A stretch of 64,000 nt of DNA from Caulobacter rhizosphaerae (lineage in GTDB: Bacteria > Pseudomonadota > Alphaproteobacteria > Caulobacterales > Caulobacteraceae): contig NZ_CP048815.1 of NCBI RefSeq assembly GCF_010977555.1, forward strand, positions 1-64,000, read 5' to 3'. The notes beneath the pieces are model-generated. The model was not told where the DNA came from, searched no databases, and saw only the letters and a program-made list of their open reading frames with translations. Positions 57,540 through 64,000 of the stretch are shown in pieces. Made by a program: the position numbers and the translations under genes. Each line of letters opens with the position of its first letter. The first letter of the stretch is position 1.

Positions 57540-59201
57540 ATGACGGCCAAGGCTCAGGGTGAGGACCGCGCCTCGATGCGCACCGTGGTGGCGGCCTCGT
57601 CCGCGGGCACGGCCTTCGAATGGTACGACTTCTTCATCTTCGGCAGCCTGGCCCAGGTGATCTCCAAGACCTTTTTCACCGGCCTGTCGGAGACGGCCGG
57701 CTACATCGCGGCCCTGGCCCTGTTCGGGGTGGGCTTCGCCTTCCGGCCGCTGGGCGCGCTGGTGTTCGGCAAGATCGGCGACCAGGCCGGCCGCAAGGGG
57801 GCGTTCCTGGCCACGGTGCTGCTGATGGGCGGGGCGACCTTCGCCATCGCCCTGCTGCCCACCTACCAGCAGGCGGGGATCGTCTCGCCGATCCTGCTGA
57901 TCCTGCTGCGCTGCGTGCAGGGCTTCGCCCTGGGCGGCGAATACGGCGGGGCGGCGATCTACGTGGCCGAACATTCGCCGCCGAACCAGCGCGGCCGCTC
58001 GACCGCCTGGGTGCAGAGCTCGGCCTCCCTGGGCTTGTTCGCGGCGCTGCTGGTCATCCTGGCGACCCGCTGGCTGCTGGGCGGCCTTGCCGGGCCGGCC
58101 GCCTTCGACGCCTGGGGCTGGCGCATCCCGTTCGCCGTATCGATCGGCCTGCTGGCGGTCTCGGTCTGGATGCGGCTGAAGCTCAGCGAAAGCCCGACCT
58201 TCGCCCGGATGAAGGAGGAGGGCGCGGGGTCCAAGGCGCCCTACGCCGAGGCTTTCGGCCAGTGGAAAAACCTCAGGCTGGTGCTGCTGGCCTTCTTCGC
58301 CGTCATGTCGGCCCAGGGCGCGGTCTGGTACACGACGTTCTTCTACATTCAGACCTTCATGGAGAAGTTCCTGAAGGTCTCCCCGGGCACGATCAACGGC
58401 CTGATGATGGCCGCCGCGGCGGTCAGCGCGGTGCTTTATGTGGTGTTCGGCTGGCTGTCGGACAGGATCGGCCGCAAGCCGGTGATGCTGGGCGGCATGG
58501 TCGTCGCCCTGGTCTTCTACTTCCCCGGCTTCCACCTGCTGGAGCGCGCCGCCAATCCGGCCCTGGCCGAGGCTTCGGCCCGGGCTCCGGTGACCGTCAC
58601 CGCCGATCCCAAGGACTGCGCCCTGCAGTTCGACCCCATCGGCAAGGCCGCCTTCGTCTCGTCCTGCGACATCGCCAAGAGCGCCCTGGCCAACGCCGGG
58701 ATCTCCTACGCCAACCAGGCCGGCCCGGCTGGTTCGGCGGCCGTCGTCCAGATCGGCCAGACCCGCATCGTCTCGCACAGCGCCGAGGGTCTGGCGGCCA
58801 AGGACAGCAAGGCCGTGAAGACCGCCGGCGAGGCTGCGATCAAGGCCGCTCTGGTCAGGGCCGGCTATCCGGCCAAGGCCGATCCGGCGCGGATGAACTG
58901 GTGGGGCGTGTTCGGCGTGCTGCTGGTGTTCGTGGTCGGCGCCACCGCCCTGTACGGGCCGTTGGCGGCGGCGCTCGTCGAGCTGTTCCCGACAAGGGTG
59001 CGCTACACCGCCCTGTCGCTGCCCTACCACATCGGCACGGGCTGGATCGGCGGCTTCGTGCCGTTCAGCGCCTTCGCCATCGTCGCGGCGGTGGGCAACA
59101 TCTATGCCGGGCTGTGGTACCCGGTGATCTTCACCCTGATCAGCGTGCTGACGACCCTGTTTCTGCTGCCCGAGACCAAGGACCGCAGCCTGGACAGCTA
59201 G
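57540..59201 (+). CDS. MHS-family major facilitator transporter
   Basis: This is a metabolite:H+ symporter of the MFS with about 12 helices and the family motifs SSAGTAFEWYDFFIFG, GKIGDQAGRKG and LSDRIGRKP. It is 553 residues, roughly 110 longer than a standard MHS member. The extra length is a hydrophilic insert at about 334-451 with two Cys (DCALQFDP, SSCDIAK) and Ala/Lys-rich helices, between a helix ending near 333 and the next starting MNWWGVFGVLLVF. Related substrates are proline, betaine, shikimate or dicarboxylates; the actual one is unknown. Its stop overlaps that of the convergent gene. Confidence 0.9.
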   Translation: MTAKAQGEDRASMRTVVAASSAGTAFEWYDFFIFGSLAQVISKTFFTGLSETAGYIAALALFGVGFAFRPLGALVFGKIGDQAGRKGAFLATVLLMGGATFAIALLPTYQQAGIVSPILLILLRCVQGFALGGEYGGAAIYVAEHSPPNQRGRSTAWVQSSASLGLFAALLVILATRWLLGGLAGPAAFDAWGWRIPFAVSIGLLAVSVWMRLKLSESPTFARMKEEGAGSKAPYAEAFGQWKNLRLVLLAFFAVMSAQGAVWYTTFFYIQTFMEKFLKVSPGTINGLMMAAAAVSAVLYVVFGWLSDRIGRKPVMLGGMVVALVFYFPGFHLLERAANPALAEASARAPVTVTADPKDCALQFDPIGKAAFVSSCDIAKSALANAGISYANQAGPAGSAAVVQIGQTRIVSHSAEGLAAKDSKAVKTAGEAAIKAALVRAGYPAKADPARMNWWGVFGVLLVFVVGATALYGPLAAALVELFPTRVRYTALSLPYHIGTGWIGGFVPFSAFAIVAAVGNIYAGLWYPVIFTLISVLTTLFLLPETKDRSLDS

Positions 59202-60076
59202 ATCACCTCGACCGCCACCGAGGCGGCCGCAAGCGCCTGGACGATCGTCGGATCGACCGGGGCCACGATCAGCCGCACGATCTGCTTGCCCTCCTGGGCC
59301 AGCGCCACCAGCGTCTCGGCGGCGACCTGCGCCGGCTCCAGCCGCTGGGCGTCGCGGCGGGCCAGGGTCACGATCTCCGGGTCGGTGCCCTCGTCGGCGA
59401 CCAGCACGTCGGCCGCGCCCAGGGCCCGCAGGGCCCTCAGCGTCAGAAGGTCGGACGGCCCCTTGCCGGCGATGAACCGCACCTTGCCCTCGCGGCCGAC
59501 GCCCTTGGCCAGGGCGTCGCGGAGCAGCTGGCCGGCCTTGTCCATGTCGCCGGCCATGGCGGCCTGGGCGGCCTCGCCGGTCACGGCGTCGCGCAGGAAG
59601 GCCCGGCGTTCGTGCAGGACGGGCAGGGCGGCGCGCACCTCGTCCTGGAACTTGCGTAGCAAGGCGGCCACCCGGCCCGCGCCCTCGGGGACCTGGGCCT
59701 CGATGTCGTTGCGCAGCTTGGTGGCCAGGGTCGGCGAGCCGCCGCCGGTGCCCACCGCCGCCACCACCTCGCCTCGGTCGATCACCGCCGGGGTGTTGAA
59801 GTCGCTCATGGCCGGCTTGTCGACGACGTTGACCAGGACCCGCGCCGCGCGCGCCGCGCTGGCCGCCGCCTGCAGGAACACCTCGTCGTCGCCGGCCACG
59901 AAGGCCAGCACCGCCCCGGCGTAGGTTCCCGGCAGGAAGGCGGCGTGGCCGTCCACCCGCACCACCGTCGCGGGCGAGCCGTCGAACAGCCGCGCCTTGT
60001 TGTCGGCGGCTTCGCCGCTGCCGGCGATCACGACCCTGCGGCCGGCCAGGGGGAAATAGGCGGGAAAGGAATCCAA
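59198..60076 (-). CDS. Precorrin-2 dehydrogenase/ferrochelatase-like protein with truncated methylase tail
   Basis: Residues 1 to about 195 match the CysG/Met8 bifunctional domain of siroheme synthesis: a Rossmann start (RRVVIAGSGEAADNKA), VNVVDKPAMSDFNTPAVI with the catalytic Asp, and AVGTGGGSPTLATKLR. The remaining 95 residues resemble only the beginning of an SAM uroporphyrinogen-III methyltransferase (GPSDLLTLRALRALGAADVLV, PEIVTLARRDAQR), with later catalytic and SAM-binding parts absent. So this is CysG shortened in its C-terminal half. The methylase step must be done elsewhere. It shares a 4-base stop overlap with the transporter. Confidence 0.87.
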   Translation of the reverse strand: MDSFPAYFPLAGRRVVIAGSGEAADNKARLFDGSPATVVRVDGHAAFLPGTYAGAVLAFVAGDDEVFLQAAASAARAARVLVNVVDKPAMSDFNTPAVIDRGEVVAAVGTGGGSPTLATKLRNDIEAQVPEGAGRVAALLRKFQDEVRAALPVLHERRAFLRDAVTGEAAQAAMAGDMDKAGQLLRDALAKGVGREGKVRFIAGKGPSDLLTLRALRALGAADVLVADEGTDPEIVTLARRDAQRLEPAQVAAETLVALAQEGKQIVRLIVAPVDPTIVQALAAASVAVEVI

Positions 60077-60227
60077 GGGCGCGGGTCCTGAAGGCGGAAG
60101 CGGGTGAAGATCCCGGTCAGGCTAGCCTGCCTGACGCAAGATTTCACTGGCGGGATTGGGTCTGAGCAGTGTTAGGTTCGCGCAAACCGGGTCGTCAGGC
60201 CCCACTTTTCGCGCGGGAGGCGAAAGC

Positions 60228-60770
60228 ATGGCGTCGATGTTGGACATCAACGGCAAGACGGTCAGCGTGAAAGCGGCGGCGGAGACGCCCCTGCTGTGGG
60301 TCTTGCGCGACGAGCTGGGCCTGACCGGCACGAAGTTCGGCTGCGGCATGGCCCAGTGCGGGGCCTGCACGGTCCACGTCGACGGCGATCCGGTGCGTTC
60401 GTGCGTGACGCCCATCGCCGCCCTGGCCGGCGCCAAGATCGCCACGATCGAGAGCCTGGGCGGAACCCACCCGGTGCAGCAGGCCTGGGTCAAGCACGAC
60501 GTCCCGCAGTGCGGCTACTGCCAGTCGGGCCAGATCATGTCGGCCGCCGCTCTACTGGCCCAGACCAAGGCGCCGAGCGACGAGGACATCGACAACGCCA
60601 TGAGCGGCAACATCTGCCGCTGCGGGACCTACCAGCGCATCCGCGCCGCCATCAAGGACGCCGCCGGCCTGACCGGGGCCCCGGTGGTCGCCGCGCCCGT
60701 AGCCTCGAACGACGTCGACGACGAGATCGCCGCGGCCTCGGGCTCGACCGGCCGGGGAGCGGGCCAATGA
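60228..60770 (+). CDS. [2Fe-2S] subunit of a molybdenum hydroxylase (IorA-like)
   Basis: This 180-residue small subunit passes electrons from the molybdenum site. The N-terminal plant-type cluster motif is [16 protein letters not shown] with a later Cys in RSC; the second cluster is [10 protein letters not shown] and ICRCGTY. A Pro/Ala tail follows. It starts eight bases after GGAGG and overlaps the large-subunit start by four bases. Names follow isoquinoline 1-oxidoreductase; the true substrate is unknown. Confidence 0.93.
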   Translation: MASMLDINGKTVSVKAAAETPLLWVLRDELGLTGTKFGCGMAQCGACTVHVDGDPVRSCVTPIAALAGAKIATIESLGGTHPVQQAWVKHDVPQCGYCQSGQIMSAAALLAQTKAPSDEDIDNAMSGNICRCGTYQRIRAAIKDAAGLTGAPVVAAPVASNDVDDEIAAASGSTGRGAGQ

Positions 60771-62956
60771 ACGGGCCGTTCGAGAAGCTGGGGCGCCAGG
60801 AGGGGGTCAGCCGTCGCGACCTGGTGGTCGGCGCCGCCCTGGTCGGCGGCGCCCTGCTGGTCGGCTGCTCGCCGGCCGACCTGATGAGCGCCGGCTCCAA
60901 GGTCGAGCCCGGCGCCTTCGGGCCGTTCATCCAGTTCGATCCCGACGGAGCGGTGACGGTGCTGTCCAAGCACATCGAGTTCGGCCAGGGCAACCATGCG
61001 GGCTTGGCGGCCATCGTCGCCGAGGAGCTGGACGCCGACTGGAGCCGGGTCAAGGTCGTCCACGCGCCGGCCAACGCCAAGCTCTACGGCAACAGCACGG
61101 CCGGCATCCAGCTGACCGGCGGCTCGTCGGCGATCTCCAACTCCTGGGAGCAGCTGCGCAAGGCCGGGGCCGGGGCGCGGGCGATGTTCGTGCAGGCGGC
61201 GGCGACACGGTGGAACGTCCCGGCCGGCGAGATCACCGTCAAGGACGGGATGGTCGGCCACGCCAGCGGCAAGAGCGCGGGCTTTGGCGAGCTGATCGCC
61301 GACGCCGCCAAGGTCGCTCCGCCCGAGAATCCCACCCTGAAGGACCCCAAGACCTTCACCCTGATCGGCACGGACCGGGTGCGCCGCAAGGACAGCCTGG
61401 TCAAGAGCACCGGCGCGGCCCGCTACACCCAGGACGTCCAGCTGCCGAACATGCTGGTGGCGGTGGTCGCCCACGCGCCGCGCTTCGGCGCGACGGTGAA
61501 GAGCTTCAACGCCGACGAGGCCCGGAAGGTGGCCGGAGTGGCCGACGTCTTCCAGATCCCGACCGGGGTGGCGGTGGTCGCCGACACCACCTACGCCGCC
61601 CGCATGGGCCGCGAGGCGCTCAAGGTCGAGTGGGACGAGGGCAAGGTCGAGACCCGGAGTTCGGCGACGATCGCTCAGCAATGGCGCGACATCGCCGCCG
61701 GCAAGGGACCCGCCGACCTGAAGTGGGAGGCGTTCGACTCCAAGGGCGACGCGGCCGCGGCTTCGGCGGGCAAGGGCCCGGCGGTGTTCGAGACCACCTA
61801 CGACTTCCCCTACCTGGCCCATGCGACCATGGAGCCGATGAACTGCGTGGCGATCGTCGATGGGAGCAAGGTCAAGCTGATCCACGGCTCCCAGGCCCAG
61901 ACCCTGGACCAGATGAACGCGGCCAAGATCGTCAAGACCCTGCCAGGCTCGGTCGAGATCGAGACCCTGTTCGCCGGCGGCTCGTTCGGCCGGCGGGCCA
62001 ATTTCCCGTCCGACTACGTGGCCGAGTGCGTGGCCATCGCCCACAAGGTCAGCGGCGGCCGGCCGGTGAAGCTGGTCTGGACCCGCGAGGACGACATGCA
62101 GGCCGGCTTCTTCCGGCCGCTGGTCCATCACGCCGTGCGGGTGACGCTGGACAAGGACGGCTATCCGGCGACCTGGCGCCACCGGATCGTCACCCAGTCG
62201 ATCATGAAGGGCTCGCCCATGCCCATGAAGGGGCCGGACCAGACCGCGATCGAGGGCACGGCCGGCTCGCCCTATCTGAAGGCGACGCCGGTCGTCGACG
62301 CCCAACTGGCCCTGCCCGAGGGCGGCGTGCCGGTCCTGTGGTGGCGGTCGGTTGGCGCGACCCACACCGCCTTCGTCATGGAGCACACGATCGACCAGCT
62401 GGCGCTCAAGGCCGGCAAGGATCCTGTCGACTACCGCCGGGCGCTCTACGCCAAGGCCGGCGCCCAGCGGCACCTGGCGGCCCTGAACCTGGCGGTCGAG
62501 AAGGCCGGCCCGGCGCCGGCCGCGGGCTTCACGCGCGGCGTGGCCGTGCACGAGAGCTTCGGCTCGGTGGTCGCCCAGGTGGCCGAGGTCAGGGTGGTCG
62601 ACGGCCATCCCCGGGTCGGCCGGGTGGTCACGGCCATCGACTGCGGCGTGGCGGTCTCGCCCGACCAGGTCGCGGCCCAGATGGAGGGCGGAACCTGCTT
62701 TGGCCTGTCGGCGGCGCTGTACGGCGAGATCACCCTCACGGACGGCAAGGTCGACCAGAGCAATTTCGACACCTACCGCGTGCTGCGGATCAACGAGGCG
62801 CCGACCGTCGAGACCTACATCGTGCCTTCGGGCAATCCGCCCAGCGGCGTGGGCGAGCCGGGCACGCCGGTCATCGCTCCGGCGGTGGCCAACGCGCTCC
62901 TGGCCCTGTCCAGGACGCCCACCACCCGCCTGCCGTTCGTCCAGGCGGGGACTTGA
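60767..62956 (+). CDS. Molybdopterin-binding subunit of an aldehyde/isoquinoline oxidoreductase (IorB-like)
   Basis: The 729-residue large subunit starts with a twin-arginine signal ([20 protein letters not shown]), whose hydrophobic stretch ends in a possible lipobox Cys. The Mo-cofactor domain repeats follow ([44 protein letters not shown] with the conserved Glu near the C-terminus). It is the single-chain IorB family, acting in the periplasm. The start is fixed by the ATGA overlap. No cytochrome or XdhC-type maturation gene is next to it. Confidence 0.92.
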   Translation: MNGPFEKLGRQEGVSRRDLVVGAALVGGALLVGCSPADLMSAGSKVEPGAFGPFIQFDPDGAVTVLSKHIEFGQGNHAGLAAIVAEELDADWSRVKVVHAPANAKLYGNSTAGIQLTGGSSAISNSWEQLRKAGAGARAMFVQAAATRWNVPAGEITVKDGMVGHASGKSAGFGELIADAAKVAPPENPTLKDPKTFTLIGTDRVRRKDSLVKSTGAARYTQDVQLPNMLVAVVAHAPRFGATVKSFNADEARKVAGVADVFQIPTGVAVVADTTYAARMGREALKVEWDEGKVETRSSATIAQQWRDIAAGKGPADLKWEAFDSKGDAAAASAGKGPAVFETTYDFPYLAHATMEPMNCVAIVDGSKVKLIHGSQAQTLDQMNAAKIVKTLPGSVEIETLFAGGSFGRRANFPSDYVAECVAIAHKVSGGRPVKLVWTREDDMQAGFFRPLVHHAVRVTLDKDGYPATWRHRIVTQSIMKGSPMPMKGPDQTAIEGTAGSPYLKATPVVDAQLALPEGGVPVLWWRSVGATHTAFVMEHTIDQLALKAGKDPVDYRRALYAKAGAQRHLAALNLAVEKAGPAPAAGFTRGVAVHESFGSVVAQVAEVRVVDGHPRVGRVVTAIDCGVAVSPDQVAAQMEGGTCFGLSAALYGEITLTDGKVDQSNFDTYRVLRINEAPTVETYIVPSGNPPSGVGEPGTPVIAPAVANALLALSRTPTTRLPFVQAGT

Positions 62957-63090
62957 ACCTCGGGGCGGGCGATGGTGAAACACCTGCCGCTTAGCGAAAT
63001 TCGATACGGTTTTGCCGAGACGCGCCCTCTGGTGGCGTCATCAGTCAAGTCTTGCTGGACGTGAGGCGAGCCGCGAACCATTTTAGCGGC

Positions 63091-63813
63091 ATGGTGGACT
63101 CCGGCGACAACCTGGGCTTCGAGCGGCTGACTCCCCGCGAGCGGGAGATCCTGCGGCTGATCGCCCAGCATCGCCAGTCCAAGGAAATCGCCCGCCTGCT
63201 GAGCCTGTCGCCGAAGACGGTCGAGATGCATGTGCTCAGCGCCCGCCGCCGCTTGGCGGGCCTGGGCCGCCGCGACGCCGCCCTGGCGTTCATCGCCTGG
63301 GAAACCGACCCCGGTAATGACTACCGTAAGCAATCGGCTGAGCTAGCCACGGCCCAGTTTGGGGGCTCTTCTCGTTTCAACAGCGAGAGCAGCCATGACC
63401 AAGCCTTCCACGAACAAGCCTTCCACGAACAGCCCGAACCCGGCCTCGGCCTTCTTCATCGCGAGCTGGCAGTCCCTCGAAGAGGGTCTGACCTTGATGG
63501 CGGGAACGCCGGAGCGCGGCCGGCTGGTGGCGGAGACGGTCTCGGCCCTGCGCAAGGCGCAGGCGGCGGGCGATCCTCCGGGCAAGCTGCTTCTGAGGGT
63601 CCTGGCCGCGACGGCCTTCCTGGCGGACGACACGCCGCTCCGTATGGAAGGAGCTGGCGCGATGACCTGACTCCCTTGCAATGGCTGGGCCTGATCCTCG
63701 CGGTCGCCACCCTGGGCGGAATCCTGCTCGGGACGGTCACGATGGGCGCCCATGAATTCCTCTACGCCCTCCAGCGGTTCCGCGAGGGCTGGAGCCCGCC
63801 CCCGGCGCCCTGA
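63091..63813 (+). CDS. LuxR-type HTH protein with possible C-terminal membrane helix
   Basis: Residues up to about 75 form a GerE/LuxR helix-turn-helix (LTPREREILRLIAQHRQSKEIARLLSLSPKTVEMHV). The same frame stays open to 63813 and ends in a membrane helix (LTPLQWLGLILAVATLGGILLG). The stretch between, about 63320-63655, has shadow-like Gly/Ala/Arg/Pro composition and low third-position GC. Real coding there seems to be in another frame (63395-63670). HTH plus C-terminal helix is, from memory, a layout seen in Caulobacter. So this may be one gene with an odd linker or two gene pieces. The ATG at 63091 is preferred over earlier TTG and GTG. Confidence 0.6.
   Translation: MVDSGDNLGFERLTPREREILRLIAQHRQSKEIARLLSLSPKTVEMHVLSARRRLAGLGRRDAALAFIAWETDPGNDYRKQSAELATAQFGGSSRFNSESSHDQAFHEQAFHEQPEPGLGLLHRELAVPRRGSDLDGGNAGARPAGGGDGLGPAQGAGGGRSSGQAASEGPGRDGLPGGRHAAPYGRSWRDDLTPLQWLGLILAVATLGGILLGTVTMGAHEFLYALQRFREGWSPPPAP
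63395..63670 (+). CDS. Small hypothetical protein overlapping the HTH frame
   Basis: This 91-residue frame has native codon use, with G or C at almost every third position, unlike the overlapping HTH frame. It encodes a Ser/Thr/Pro/Asn-rich start with a doubled KPSTN peptide, then amphipathic helices (FFIASWQSLEEGLTLMAG, GRLVAETVSALRKAQAAG, LLLRVLAATAFLA). No family recognised. The start is the ATG at 63395, after GAGAGC. Its stop lies just before the membrane-helix segment in the other frame. Confidence 0.55.
   Translation: MTKPSTNKPSTNSPNPASAFFIASWQSLEEGLTLMAGTPERGRLVAETVSALRKAQAAGDPPGKLLLRVLAATAFLADDTPLRMEGAGAMT
63401..63430 (+). repeat. Perfect 15-bp tandem duplication
   Basis: AAGCCTTCCACGAAC occurs twice in direct succession. 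In the small overlapping gene this repeats Lys-Pro-Ser-Thr-Asn; in the HTH frame it repeats Gln-Ala-Phe-His-Glu. The length is a multiple of three, so neither frame is disturbed. Confidence 0.85.
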
Positions 63814-63887
63814 GCGCCGAGCTTCCAGAAACATTTTCATCGACTTGAACGTGCGGGGGGCACCCGTGCGACCGGGAGAGTCATGCC

Positions 63888-64000
63888 ATGAAACGCACTG
63901 AAGCCGCCCGAGCCGGCGCCGAGAAGCTGATGCGCGCCGAGGCCGCGATCGACGCCGCTCTGCGCGAAACCGCCGAGCTGATGGGCCTGCTGCCCACGCT
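63888..64000 (+). CDS. Partial hypothetical protein at the window end
   Basis: The frame begins MKRTEAARAGAEKLMRAEAA and stays open to the end of the window (37 full codons seen). It is rich in Ala, Glu and Arg and should be helical. GGGAGAG lies about ten bases upstream. The rest lies beyond the window, so no family can be given. Confidence 0.6.
   Translation, partial: MKRTEAARAGAEKLMRAEAAIDAALRETAELMGLLPT

Noticed and set aside
54612..59030. 1472-codon antisense open frame over the kinase and transporter
   Set aside because: It crosses two real genes and a repeat and has no domain or native codon pattern.

Overview
The window reads as the dnaA-proximal part of a Caulobacter-type alphaproteobacterial chromosome. 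Evidence is the very high GC content with G/C at most third codon positions, a DnaA with the Caulobacter variant of the Walker A loop (GPYGFGKT), a Fur without the zinc-binding CxxC, and the order dnaA, dnaKJ, mutS, glnD, murJ, trpS. Base 1 is the dnaA start codon, so the origin and the dnaA promoter lie outside the window. Almost everything is core chromosome. I see no prophage, insertion sequence, CRISPR array, rRNA or tRNA gene.

Layout. 0-8.6 kb: dnaA with its terminator, alkB (reverse), a secreted M1 aminopeptidase, then dnaK-dnaJ behind a sigma-32-like promoter. 8.6-9.75 kb: a lower-GC insertion with one DUF3800 gene. 9.75-25.3 kb: mutS, glnD, a GST (reverse), murJ, trpS, a CYP153 alkane hydroxylase (reverse), an Nfu-type Fe-S carrier, a RutE-like nitroreductase, two tandem DUF1131 lipoproteins coupled to tsaB-rimI, and fur. 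25.5-33.6 kb: the tightly packed run miaB-phoH-ybeY-corC-lnt, then a PraR/PhrR-like regulator, metK and trmB. 33.7-34.9 kb: ppa (reverse) and a frameshifted small secreted gene. 35-48.7 kb: the translation/RNA cluster rimP-nusA-ylxR-infB, five unrelated genes, then rbfA-truB-rpsO-pnp. 48.7-54.6 kb: a ferredoxin-like gene, an RNase T2, a LysE exporter, and an iron-uptake pair (TonB receptor plus PiuC) behind a clear Fur box. 54.6-64 kb: a soluble hybrid histidine kinase with four PAS-like domains, an MHS-family transporter with a large inserted loop, a siroheme-synthase-like protein with a truncated methylase tail, a two-gene periplasmic molybdenum hydroxylase, and a LuxR-type HTH locus with overlapping frames.

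How it works together. DnaA, MutS, TsaB, RimI, MiaB, YbeY, TrmB, RimP, NusA, IF2, RbfA, TruB, S15 and PNPase cover replication start, repair, tRNA modification, ribosome maturation and RNA turnover. The fur gene at 24.9 kb and the Fur box at 51.3 kb place regulator and a predicted target in one window. Several hairpins sit inside transcription units (nusA/ylxR, upstream of rimP, upstream of pnp, receptor/piuC) and may set relative expression.

The intergenic spaces hold several families of palindromic repeats, and these are the most unusual structural feature. The best leads for new biology are the lone DUF3800 island, the three-segment reading-frame structure at 63.0-63.8 kb, and the composite 150-bp palindrome at 49.2 kb. 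I found no convincing multi-gene novel system.
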